This document shows positions 1-6,542 of a stretch of DNA of 10,529 nt, piece by piece (position 1 is the stretch's first letter; each line of letters opens with the position of its first letter). Position numbers and translations under genes: made by a program. The notes under the pieces are model-generated. The model searched no databases and was not told the origin of the DNA. It saw only the letters and a list, made by a program, of their open reading frames with translations. This DNA comes from Candidatus Obscuribacterales bacterium (lineage in GTDB: Bacteria > Cyanobacteriota > Vampirovibrionia > Obscuribacterales > Obscuribacteraceae): positions 1 through 10,529 of the forward strand of contig JAKFVJ010000318.1 in assembly GCA_021732245.1 (NCBI GenBank). The letters run 5' to 3'.

Positions 1-651
1 ATTCGTCCAAGCGCTTACAAATCAGGCATGAGAATTGGTCCGACACTCACAGATAACCCGTCTGAGTTTTGTATGTTTACTGTGCCCTTTGGTGATTATT
101 TTCATGGCGCACCTGGTCTCAAGGTAATGGTTTCTAATTGGCGTCGTGTGGAAGACAATGCAATTCCAGCACGCGGCAAGATTATTGGTGCCTACGCAAA
201 TACCGCACTGGCAAAAACAGATGCTGTACGCGCGGGCTTTGATGACTGCATAGTGTTGTCCGAAAACGGACACGTGTCTGAAGGTAGTGCGATGAATATT
301 TTCATGGTGCGCAACGGGCAGTTGATAACGACACCTGTTTCGGAAAATATTTTGGAAGGCATTACTCGCGAGACAGTAATGGAATTTGCTGAAGCTGAGC
401 TTGGATTGAAGACAGTAATTCGCTCAGTCGACAGAAGCGAGTTGTACGTTGCCGATGAATTATTCTTCTGCGGTACAGGCGCGCAAGTGGCTCCAATTCT
501 CGAAGTCGACAGGCGTCCTGTAGGTGATGGTGGTGTTGGTCCTGTCTCTCAGAAGATAAAAGACATGTATGAGTCCATTTGTCGCGGTGAAATGCCGAAG
601 TATAAGAAATGGCTGACACCTGTTTATGCTAAGTCCGCTGCGGCTAAGTAA
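1..651 (+). CDS. ilvE: Branched-chain amino-acid aminotransferase, C-terminal part (5' end outside window)
   Basis: PLP-dependent fold-type IV transaminase that interconverts branched-chain 2-oxo acids and Leu/Ile/Val using glutamate, in the cytoplasm. The frame is open from base 1, so the gene starts upstream; about 216 residues are visible and the ATG at 28 is internal. The motif ARGKIIGAY carries the likely Schiff-base lysine (codon 178-180), matching the position of K159 in E. coli IlvE. It is followed by AKTDAVRAGFDD, the SEGSAMNIF motif (E. coli: SEGAGENLF), the LEGITRETV helix that binds phosphate, and ELFFCGTGAQV (E. coli: EVFMSGTAAEI). The end, with GPVSQKIKDMY, is the usual family terminus. 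A D-amino-acid or 4-amino-4-deoxychorismate enzyme is less likely because these motifs follow IlvE closely. No clear terminator follows, and the next gene has its own promoter. Confidence 0.9.
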   Translation: MRPSAYKSGMRIGPTLTDNPSEFCMFTVPFGDYFHGAPGLKVMVSNWRRVEDNAIPARGKIIGAYANTALAKTDAVRAGFDDCIVLSENGHVSEGSAMNIFMVRNGQLITTPVSENILEGITRETVMEFAEAELGLKTVIRSVDRSELYVADELFFCGTGAQVAPILEVDRRPVGDGGVGPVSQKIKDMYESICRGEMPKYKKWLTPVYAKSAAAK

Positions 652-683
652 ACTCATAATTCATTAAATAGCTCGGCTGTTAA

Positions 684-712
684 TTGACACTCCATAATAG
701 GTCACCAATAAT
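684..712 (+). promoter_or_regulatory. Sigma70-type promoter for the amidase/membrane-protein pair
   Basis: A perfect -35 hexamer TTGACA (684-689) is followed after 17 bp by AATAAT (707-712), five of six matches to the -10 consensus. The expected start of transcription is near 719, giving a leader of about 20 nt before the ATG at 741. No strong Shine-Dalgarno lies close to that ATG; GGAG at 713-716 is too far and would be at or before the transcript start. Confidence 0.65.
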
Positions 713-716
713 GGAG
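690..716. promoter_or_regulatory. 27-bp dyad over the promoter (candidate operator)
   Basis: CTCCATAAT (690-698) and ATAATGGAG (708-716) are inverted repeats, and the spacer contains GGTCACC (700-706) centred on the same base (703). Eleven of thirteen positions pair. The dyad covers the spacer, the -10 hexamer and the bases just before the expected transcript start, where a dimeric repressor would block RNA polymerase. No T tract follows, so an intrinsic terminator for the aminotransferase gene is less likely. The regulator is not identifiable from this window. Confidence 0.5.
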
Positions 717-740
717 AAAGTCCCCTTATTGAGACATTAA

Positions 741-1559
741 ATGGCCAAGAACCCTCAAACTAAGGAAGTATCGGAAAAGCCTGTTGCTTCCGATCACGCA
801 GCGTCCCCCTCCAAAGTAGGCTCTGAGGCTATTAACTCGCCCGAGTATGCCAAGCTTGGACCAAAGGAATACGCCAGTCTTGCCAAGCAAAATGCCGAGA
901 TGGAGGAGAAGGGCACTTTGCCTAAGCTGCCTCTTAATCTGGATGTGAGCAATATGACCCGTGGCTTGCAGGAGATGGGCGACGCTGTGGGACAGATTGC
1001 GAATCATGATTACGGTAAGGACTTGCAGCAACGATTGGCAGAGCTGGCTTCTGAACTCGATGCAGGACTAGGCAAACTGATACATGGCAATGCCGGCGAT
1101 AAGGCGCAACCAAATTTTCCCAATGAATCGCTCGGCGTAATTCAAGATTTGAAAGATCGTCCGATGAATTCGTATAACTGTCACTTTTTGGTGAAGTCCC
1201 ACATAGAAGGAGCCCCACCGGAGGAGAGTACAGCGAAAGCACGTAATGAACAAGTGACGCCAAATTATTTGAATCAACATGGCTACGAAGAAGTCAAAGA
1301 CGGTAAAAATGCCAAACCAGGCGACATAATTTTAGTTGAAGACACCGGTGCAGATGGTAAAGGGCATTACTACAACCACTCAGCAATCGTATCGGCAACG
1401 GACGGCAAAGGACATGTGACACAAACACTTCAGAAGCTCCATCCGGACGCACCAGTGGCAACGCTCAATCCAACCAACTTTAAGAATACATACGCTCCTG
1501 ATAGTCGGTACAAAATTCACATCTATCGAAACCCAGCTAAGGAAGGACATCTGGAGTGA
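741..1559 (+). CDS. NlpC/P60-like cysteine amidase/peptidase domain protein
   Basis: A 272-residue protein that probably cleaves peptide or amide bonds, perhaps in peptidoglycan, through a papain-like fold. Residues 1-60 are polar and low-complexity, 60-115 look helical, and 140-265 form the enzyme-like domain. Candidate catalytic residues are C147 (YNCHFL), H213 (YYNHSAIV) and H225 (GKGHVTQ). The 12-residue gap between the two histidines equals that of the NlpC/P60 peptidase Spr. The KPGDIILV strand with PGD at 193-195 is also typical of NlpC/P60 and CHAP domains. There is no signal peptide or membrane segment, so it either acts in the cytoplasm or leaves by a non-Sec route. It has its own promoter, and its stop overlaps the next gene's GTG by 4 bp, so the two are probably translationally coupled. 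The exact family and substrate are not certain; an effector or toxin domain of the same fold is possible. Confidence 0.75.
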   Translation: MAKNPQTKEVSEKPVASDHAASPSKVGSEAINSPEYAKLGPKEYASLAKQNAEMEEKGTLPKLPLNLDVSNMTRGLQEMGDAVGQIANHDYGKDLQQRLAELASELDAGLGKLIHGNAGDKAQPNFPNESLGVIQDLKDRPMNSYNCHFLVKSHIEGAPPEESTAKARNEQVTPNYLNQHGYEEVKDGKNAKPGDIILVEDTGADGKGHYYNHSAIVSATDGKGHVTQTLQKLHPDAPVATLNPTNFKNTYAPDSRYKIHIYRNPAKEGHLE

Positions 1560-2017
1560 AGTCACATAGCGCCTTGTTGCTGCCGGCAATTGTATTCGCT
1601 TTTTTGGGCAGTCTCATTCTGTTTGGAATGTCTTACTGGATGCAGACTTCTCTTACGCAGCAATTTGTTGCTGATTCAACGGAACTTTTGAAGCATCCTC
1701 GTTATCTCAAGTCTGTTGCCTTAGCGCATATCGTCTTTGTCGTATTGGCATTTGTGGCCAGCTTTCTGTTGCCGAGAAAACTGCTTACGGCAAATTCTCT
1801 CATTTACATTGTTGTGCTGTACTGCTGTTTTTCGTTGACCAACATAGGCATTTGGTTTGCGTTAACATCAGCCCGCGCGATCTCACATACAGATCCGTTT
1901 TACTTTTACTTTCCAGTCAATTTGGAGCTAGTACCGGTAGTGGCTGGTACGCTGGTGCTGGCTATGGTCTGCGGCTTTTCTGCTTTTTGGATTCGTCGAA
2001 AAGCAGAAAAAGTCTAA
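1556..2017 (+). CDS. Four-helix integral membrane protein, unknown function
   Basis: A 153-residue hydrophobic protein of no family I recognise. Four transmembrane helices are visible at about residues 8-30, 53-73, 79-101 and 126-147, with a positive C-terminal tail (IRRKAEKV) suggesting a cytoplasmic C-terminus. The GTG start lies inside the stop of the amidase gene (GTGA overlap) and has a strong Shine-Dalgarno, GGAAGGA at 1541-1547, 8 bases upstream. The tight coupling implies a job linked to the amidase-like protein: partner, anchor, exporter or immunity protein. Nothing in the sequence chooses between these. The 3' end converges on ribonuclease D with stop codons overlapping at 2014-2017. 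Confidence 0.75.
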   Translation: MKSHSALLLPAIVFAFLGSLILFGMSYWMQTSLTQQFVADSTELLKHPRYLKSVALAHIVFVVLAFVASFLLPRKLLTANSLIYIVVLYCCFSLTNIGIWFALTSARAISHTDPFYFYFPVNLELVPVVAGTLVLAMVCGFSAFWIRRKAEKV

Positions 2018-3192
2018 TTGTTATCTATTTGAAGTTCGATAGGGTGTTTGGAGTTGCCCATCTTCCAGCTGACTTTTGCTCCGCTTAGAATGTCGAGGAG
2101 TTTTTGTCCTGCAATTTCTTTGCGCCAGCCGGTAAGCAATGGCAATGTGCCGTTGTCGTCTTTTTCGCCTCGGTGAATGCGGATTAAGAGTTGGATTTCG
2201 TCGCGTGTGGCGACAAGTTCTGGAGCTAAATCAAGGTCGTAACAAATGACTTTCAAGACGGCGTAAAGTTGATCGCCTTGGAGCACATCGCGCTTGGTTG
2301 GTGCTGATGAGTGCGGCCAACTGGGGCAGTCATCCATCGAGACTTCCAGTCCGACTTTTACGGTTTGCAAAATGTCATTGCCGTAATGGCGAATTTGATC
2401 CGGGCGCAGGCTTCTCAGTCTCTGCATGTCTTCTATTCGTTGCGGAGGACGCTTGCTTAGCTCTAGCAAAATATTGTCAGAAATAATTGTTCGTACAGGC
2501 TTGTTGTTTTTAGATGCTTCGCTGTCGCGCCACCAATATAGTTGTTGCAATACGGACAGTCCGCGTCTTGGCAGTGAGCTGGCGCCTTTTACGCGCATGA
2601 ATTGGCGTGAGCGGTCTTTGATGTAATATTCTTGCTCGGTGTAACGCTGACATTCTTCCAGAGCCCAAGGTAATCGATCTAGCTTTTTGAGATTGGCTTC
2701 AACGCGATCCCAAAGTGGCAGCAAGTGGCGGACATCGTCGAGAGCGTATTCTACTTGTTCCTTTGTCAGCGGACGTACCATCCAATCGGTATAGCTCTCT
2801 GTTTTGGAGATGCTTACTTGAAGCAATGTCTGCAGAAGTTTTGCATAGCCGACTGGATAGCCAAAGCCGGCAAATCCTGCAGCAAGCTGAGTGTCGACGA
2901 TGTTTTGCGGCACAAGCCCGGAATTGGCATAGACGAGATCGAGATCTTGATCTGCTGCGTGAAGCACAACAAGAATTTCAGGATCGGCAATTCTTTCCCA
3001 GAGTGGTTTCAAGTTGGGCACAGTTAGTGGATCAATTATCGTCACTAGATCATCGAGCGCAACTTGAATGAGACACAACTCTGTACTGTAAGTCTTTTCC
3101 GGAATGAATTCCATATCGAGACAAAAGCGTTTTGCTTTGTCTATGCGAGCACAGAGATCATCCAATCCTTGTTGATTGACGATGATGCTCAT
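2014..3192 (-). CDS. rnd: Ribonuclease D (DEDDy 3'-5' exoribonuclease with HRDC domain)
   Basis: A 392-residue exoribonuclease that trims the 3' ends of tRNA precursors and other small RNAs in the cytoplasm; E. coli RNase D is 375 residues. All DEDDy residues are visible: D26 and E28 in CLDMEF (Exo I), D83 in HAADQDL (Exo II), and Y149/D153 in YALDDVRHLLPL (Exo III). An HRDC-type helical region follows at roughly residues 195-275 (LSKRPPQRIEDMQRLRSLRP). The reading frame can be opened at a TTG at 3228, but the ATG at 3190-3192 is preferred: AGAGGA sits 7 bases upstream, the ATGA overlap with the phosphatase stop is classic coupling, and the protein then begins just before the conserved first strand. 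It is the last gene of the minus-strand operon. Confidence 0.92.
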   Translation of the reverse strand: MSIIVNQQGLDDLCARIDKAKRFCLDMEFIPEKTYSTELCLIQVALDDLVTIIDPLTVPNLKPLWERIADPEILVVLHAADQDLDLVYANSGLVPQNIVDTQLAAGFAGFGYPVGYAKLLQTLLQVSISKTESYTDWMVRPLTKEQVEYALDDVRHLLPLWDRVEANLKKLDRLPWALEECQRYTEQEYYIKDRSRQFMRVKGASSLPRRGLSVLQQLYWWRDSEASKNNKPVRTIISDNILLELSKRPPQRIEDMQRLRSLRPDQIRHYGNDILQTVKVGLEVSMDDCPSWPHSSAPTKRDVLQGDQLYAVLKVICYDLDLAPELVATRDEIQLLIRIHRGEKDDNGTLPLLTGWRKEIAGQKLLDILSGAKVSWKMGNSKHPIELQIDNN

Positions 3193-3944
3193 GGGCTGGT
3201 CCTCTGCTTTAGATATTTGCGCGACCAATCGAGAGCGCCGGTTTTGCCTATTACAATTGTGCTGTCGTGCCTGATGGCAGGCAGCGGGAAATGCAAGTCA
3301 TTCGATTCTAATGACCCTACATCCAGTCCTGCGCCTAACGCTAAAGCAACCGGTGCGGCTGAGTCCCAGACTTTCAGTTTGCCTGATAGATGGACAAATA
3401 AATCTGCTTCGTTATCGAGAATTCTAGCGACCTTCAGTCCAATACTGCCGGTCACAAGCCATTCTATTTCGGGAATGTCGCCAATCCATGGATTATTTCT
3501 GCGATCGCGACGCCCCATCGCCAGCCTTACTTGTTTGATTTGCAGCATATCGCCGAGGGGCTCGTAAGCGTTTGCTTGCAAATCTCCTGCTTGTAGAAAC
3601 GAGCCGTGATTTGGTCCGCCGAAATAAAGGCGCTCGGTGACAGGAGCGTATATCCAGCCGAAGACCGGTTTCAATTTGTGCAAGAGTACAATCATTACAC
3701 AATACTGACCATCATTTTTGACGTAATTGTCTGTCCCGTCAATTGGATCTACAAGCCAAATATTTTCGCTGGAAATTTCCTGATGGTGATTTTCATCTTC
3801 TTCGGAAATGATTATGTCGTTGGGAAATCTTTTGCGCAGTCCGGCGGTAAGAATATCCGAGCAAGCGTGATCTGCTTCCGTAACAAGATCATGCGGACCC
3901 GTTTTTTCCTTGATGCCGACACCTTCGCGCATGGACATAGCCAA
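3189..3944 (-). CDS. Inositol monophosphatase / CysQ-family phosphatase
   Basis: A Mg2+-dependent, Li+-sensitive-type phosphatase; likely substrates are 3'-phosphoadenosine 5'-phosphate (pAp) or an inositol phosphate. Metal-site motifs counted from the TTG at 3944 are E48-E49 (IISEED), DPIDGTD with D66, D69, T71 and D72, and W193-D194 in KVWDSAAPVALALGAG. The segment GSIGLK (166-171) just before WD resembles CysQ more than classical IMPase, but I would not name it cysQ. The start is doubtful. Family-like sequence (FVSGLAVDAGRLAMSM) continues upstream of the TTG in the same frame, as far as the TAG that ends the YbjN-like gene at 4011-4013, and that stretch contains no ATG, GTG or earlier TTG. 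A rare ATT (3996-3998) or CTG (3963-3965) start, a mutated start codon, or read-through are all possible. It overlaps RNase D by ATGA. Confidence 0.85.
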   Translation of the reverse strand: MAMSMREGVGIKEKTGPHDLVTEADHACSDILTAGLRKRFPNDIIISEEDENHHQEISSENIWLVDPIDGTDNYVKNDGQYCVMIVLLHKLKPVFGWIYAPVTERLYFGGPNHGSFLQAGDLQANAYEPLGDMLQIKQVRLAMGRRDRRNNPWIGDIPEIEWLVTGSIGLKVARILDNEADLFVHLSGKLKVWDSAAPVALALGAGLDVGSLESNDLHFPLPAIRHDSTIVIGKTGALDWSRKYLKQRTSP

Positions 3945-4010
3945 CCGGCCTGCATCTACTGCCAGACCAGATACGAAACCTATATCGTCCTTCGTAATCG
4001 TAGTGTTTAC

Positions 4011-4493
4011 CTATGCGTGATCGTCGGAATACATTTGAGCTTTGAATTGCCCGGAGAGTTCTTCGTCCAGCAAATCCGCCACATAGGCAACAGACCAAGC
4101 AAGTTCATCGACTTCTTCTTGATTTAAGCCTAACGTCGGTCGTTGCGCAACGACTAATACAACATCGCCGTGGGTAGCTAGAGCACAACTGCTCAAGTTG
4201 CAATTGACATCAAGCAGCCTTCTGAAAAACGCTTCCGTATTTTCTTTCGGAATGAATACAAGAGGGCTCGTAAGACGCAACACCGGACCACCGGCTGCAT
4301 CTTGCACAAAGATATACACCTTTGCCGAGCCTTGCCTCATCCACCAGCCGCATCCTTCAGAAGACTTCAATTCCTGATGGTCGGGATTGAGCCCGCGGCT
4401 CTTGAAGTAGGTGCTAATCATGCCCGCTACTTCTTCGACGCTGCCCTTAGTGGCTTTGTGTGTTCCAAATAGACCCATATGCTGTGGCCCCAT
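4011..4493 (-). CDS. YbjN-like domain protein
   Basis: A soluble protein of about 160 residues that resembles the YbjN family (small alpha/beta proteins, some proposed as regulators or chaperone-like; molecular role unclear). Visible signs are a first helix VEEVAGMISTYFKSRG, short strands GSAKVYIFVQD and RLTSPLVFIP, then LLDVNCNLSSCALATHGDVVLVVAQRP and a long acidic C-terminal helix (EEVDELAWSVAYVADLLDEEL), in the order typical of YbjN. The frame is open to a GTG at 4568, but that start has no Shine-Dalgarno and sits in a palindrome, so the ATG at 4491-4493 is preferred; an ATG at 4476-4478 is also possible. It is first in the minus-strand operon. Its stop is in the same frame as the phosphatase that follows. 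Confidence 0.65.
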   Translation of the reverse strand: MGPQHMGLFGTHKATKGSVEEVAGMISTYFKSRGLNPDHQELKSSEGCGWWMRQGSAKVYIFVQDAAGGPVLRLTSPLVFIPKENTEAFFRRLLDVNCNLSSCALATHGDVVLVVAQRPTLGLNQEEVDELAWSVAYVADLLDEELSGQFKAQMYSDDHA

Positions 4494-4512
4494 GTCGTTG
4501 ACACCGTGATTA

Positions 4513-4518
4513 AGTATA
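4513..4518 (-). promoter_or_regulatory. Possible -10 box for the YbjN-phosphatase-RNase D operon
   Basis: On the minus strand TATACT (five of six matches to TATAAT) lies 19 bp before the preferred ATG at 4493. No convincing -35 hexamer stands at 16-18 bp, so this is weak. If real, transcription would begin near 4506 and exclude the GTG at 4568. Confidence 0.3.
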
Positions 4519-4552
4519 CCCGATAACAATACTTTACATGTTGTTTTAAATA

Positions 4553-4568
4553 GTGCTCGTACGGGCAC
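4553..4568. promoter_or_regulatory. 16-bp near-perfect palindrome in the divergent intergenic region
   Basis: GTGCTCGTACGGGCAC pairs with itself at seven of eight positions, the exception being T/G. It lies between the divergent YbjN-like and first secreted-protein genes, 31 bp upstream of the ATG at 4600. This is a plausible binding site for a dimeric regulator. No known operator consensus is claimed. Confidence 0.35.
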
Positions 4569-4599
4569 AGGGAATGTGGCGAGATCGGGGGATGCTTGT

Positions 4600-5043
4600 A
4601 TGAGGCATATCGGTAACTCATTGGTGCTTGTGCTTTCACTAGCAACTTTCGCTGGAAATTTCGTGCCCGCTATAGCTCAAGATGCGTCGGCTCCAATGTT
4701 GCAGGGTGGTGTTTCGCGCACTCAGTACAGCGGCAGTGATGTTCTGGTTGGAACAGTCATAGTAACAAAAAATCCGCATGTCCATTTCACTGCACACAGA
4801 GACTACGTAACAGGCAGGGTATACAATCCGGCACCTACTCCGGAAGAGTGTGCGGCTGCTGTGAATACCGGGCTTAGTATTTTTAATTCTGTGATGGGAA
4901 TTGTTGATAGTTGCGGTGGATTCTCTGGCGGCGGCGGAAGCTCATCCGGTGGATACAGCTCTGGCGGGGGCTATAGCAGCGGCGGAACTTGCAGCAGCGG
5001 TGGCGGATACAGTTCTGGTGGCAGTTGCAGCAGTGGTCACTAG
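4600..5043 (+). CDS. Small secreted protein with Gly/Ser/Cys-rich repeat tail
   Basis: A 147-residue exported protein of unknown function, first of five consecutive secreted-protein genes. The signal peptide is clear: MRHIGNSLVLVLSLATFAG, then AIA|Q with cleavage after residue 26. The middle (residues 35-105) holds a short beta-like segment GSDVLVGTVIVTKN that resembles the N-terminal strands of the downstream proteins. The last 42 residues (bases 4915-5040) are almost only Gly and Ser with Tyr and Cys, built of GGYSSGG-like units and two Cys-bearing variants (TCSS, SCSS). The frame extends back to a GTG at 4576, but GGGGGA 7 bases before the ATG at 4600 and the signal peptide fix the start. 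The next gene begins 32 bp downstream, so the two are probably co-transcribed. Confidence 0.75.
   Translation: MRHIGNSLVLVLSLATFAGNFVPAIAQDASAPMLQGGVSRTQYSGSDVLVGTVIVTKNPHVHFTAHRDYVTGRVYNPAPTPEECAAAVNTGLSIFNSVMGIVDSCGGFSGGGGSSSGGYSSGGGYSSGGTCSSGGGYSSGGSCSSGH
4915..5040 (+). repeat. GGYSSGG-type Gly/Ser repeat tract
   Basis: Degenerate short repeats encode GGYSSGG, GGTCSSGG, GGYSSGG and GGSCSS in the tail of the first secreted protein. Codons vary between units (agctct, agcagc, agttct), so the pattern is conserved more clearly as protein than as DNA. Confidence 0.6.
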
Positions 5044-5075
5044 GTAAAGCATTTAGAGTTGAAAGAGCGGCGTTT

Positions 5076-6419
5076 ATGAAACTACGGGTTCTCACTCTGG
5101 TTGCACTTCTGCTTCAGTTTATTTTTCACTTGGACATAGATTGTCAGCCGGCCTACTCTCAAACAGCGACAGCCATGCCTGTCAACGGTGGCGGCATGTC
5201 CGCCATTTTGTTTAACACAAAAAATGGACAGTTGCGAGTTAATCTGCCGGATGATACATCGGAAGGTGACACTATATCCGGCTCGGTGATTATCGAGCCT
5301 AAGGGCAGAAATCAAACTGAGCAAACAAAAAACGAAGATGAATTAAACGGCTATGTGGTGGAAATTGCTGATCAGAAAGCCCCCTGTCGTTTGGGCGATT
5401 TCAAATGCGTAATGCCTACGGCTAACAACATTGTTGATCTTGTGTTGAAAGATAAAAAAGGCACTAGAGTTTGCTCGACAAGTGTGAAAATTTACGATAA
5501 GCCTCCACCGCTTCCCTGCGCGAAATATCCAGGAACATGCATGCTTCCACCTTTTGCTCAAGCTGGTTGGCCAATACAATGTCGTGGTCCATGTGATGGC
5601 GATTTTAATAATTCATCTGTAAAAGTTGCAGGCAAAGAGTTGGTCAAGTTTTGCGAGTCGCCACGCAAGCTGGTGGTTGAGTGTCCAAACAATGTTCAAG
5701 GCACGACAACAATTGAAATGCGTGAAGGCAATGCAATTGCCACTGGTAAATTTACAATCTTGGCAGTGGACTTAAAATGTGGATTGACGGACATCGAACG
5801 CGGCAAGACAACTACTCTGACAGTTACAGTTTGGGGACTCGACGGAATAAGTGAACCGGTAGATCTCCAAATTAACAATTTGGCTCCAGGTATTGTGCAA
5901 TTAGATGGCGGTGACAAACAGACTGTAAAACTTGAGAAACAAACAGGCACTTGGACAAAGGCAATGAACGTCAGTGCGATAAGAAGTGGATCTTTTAGTT
6001 TTGTTGCATGGGTACTGGAACCGCCAATAATCAACGTCACTTATTTTCAACCATTGGGAAGTACTCGACCTGTTGAATCGCCTCCTCAGCAAGCAAGTCA
6101 ACCTGCGACACCAAGCATTGCCGGTACATGGAGTTCTACTTATGGTCCAATGACATTTGAAGTAAGCAATCAGTCAAATGGTTTGCAGCAAGTGAAAGGA
6201 CATTGGCAGCAAGCGGCAGATAAACAGGGCAAGATTGAAGAAGGCGTTTATGATCCTGAAGCCGGCACTGTAAACTTTTCTTACTACGAACAGTTTGGAT
6301 TAATGTGCACGGTACAGCGAGTCTTAATTTGTCCGCTGATGGAAGAACACTTGAAGGAACGTGGACGCAGGCAGGTTCTACAGGACGTTGGACACTTACT
6401 CGCTAATATTTTTGCTTAG
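5076..6419 (+). CDS. Secreted multidomain protein with beta, Ig-like and GTW-type domains; 3' end frameshifted
   Basis: A 447-residue exported protein with no family I can name. The signal peptide MKLRVLTLVALLLQFIF probably ends at AYS|Q (after 28); the nearby LDIDC is not a good lipobox. Residues about 43-95 hold a beta module (NGQLRVNLPDD, TISGSVIIEP, DELNGYVVEI). A Cys-rich segment follows, then an Ig-like region (about 205-330) with TTTLTVTVWGLDG and LDGGDKQTVKL. From residue 350 comes a lipocalin-like domain beginning GTWSSTYGPMTF. The frame is lost near base 6300 (residue 409): the last 39 residues do not fit the domain, while the +2 frame continues it perfectly to a TAA at 6404-6406. 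The start at 5076 is set by the signal peptide and GAAAGAG at 5061-5067; the frame is open further upstream. The next gene is its paralogue. Confidence 0.75.
   Translation: MKLRVLTLVALLLQFIFHLDIDCQPAYSQTATAMPVNGGGMSAILFNTKNGQLRVNLPDDTSEGDTISGSVIIEPKGRNQTEQTKNEDELNGYVVEIADQKAPCRLGDFKCVMPTANNIVDLVLKDKKGTRVCSTSVKIYDKPPPLPCAKYPGTCMLPPFAQAGWPIQCRGPCDGDFNNSSVKVAGKELVKFCESPRKLVVECPNNVQGTTTIEMREGNAIATGKFTILAVDLKCGLTDIERGKTTTLTVTVWGLDGISEPVDLQINNLAPGIVQLDGGDKQTVKLEKQTGTWTKAMNVSAIRSGSFSFVAWVLEPPIINVTYFQPLGSTRPVESPPQQASQPATPSIAGTWSSTYGPMTFEVSNQSNGLQQVKGHWQQAADKQGKIEEGVYDPEAGTVNFSYYEQFGLMCTVQRVLICPLMEEHLKERGRRQVLQDVGHLLANIFA
6302..6406 (+). other. Displaced C-terminal reading frame of the preceding secreted protein
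   Basis: Read from 6302, the sequence encodes NVHGTASLNLSADG, then RTLEGTWTQ, then AGSTGRWTLTR and a stop at 6404-6406. It restores the repeated GTW and closing W-x-L-x-R pattern expected after SYYEQFG (ending at 6299). A one-base loss (or two-base gain) around 6296-6301 explains the break. The repaired protein would have about 443 residues. Confidence 0.7.
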
Positions 6420-6542
6420 GATTCGTTTACGTAGTGCAATTCTGTCGCATTCATAGTTACTGCCTGGGTATAACACCCGTGGCGTAAAAGGATCGATGTG
6501 CGCATTGCGCGATTAGTCGGATTTTTCTAAGGGGACGGGAAA

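Noticed and set aside
711..740. Nine-codon leader ORF ending TAA directly before the ATG at 741
   Set aside because: Its ATG overlaps the -10 box, so it would not be in the transcript from the proposed promoter, and it has no Shine-Dalgarno.
3193..3228. TTG start for RNase D at 3228
   Set aside because: The ATG at 3192 has a better Shine-Dalgarno, a 4-bp coupled overlap, and family-like N-terminal length.
3064..4127. Two long plus-strand open frames opposite the RNase D and phosphatase genes
   Set aside because: They are antisense shadows; the minus strand carries complete catalytic motifs and the plus-strand translations show no recognisable domains.
5133..5147. Possible lipobox (LDIDC) in the second secreted protein
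   Set aside because: Asp at -1 before Cys does not fit the lipoprotein consensus; the AYS|Q site fits signal peptidase I better.
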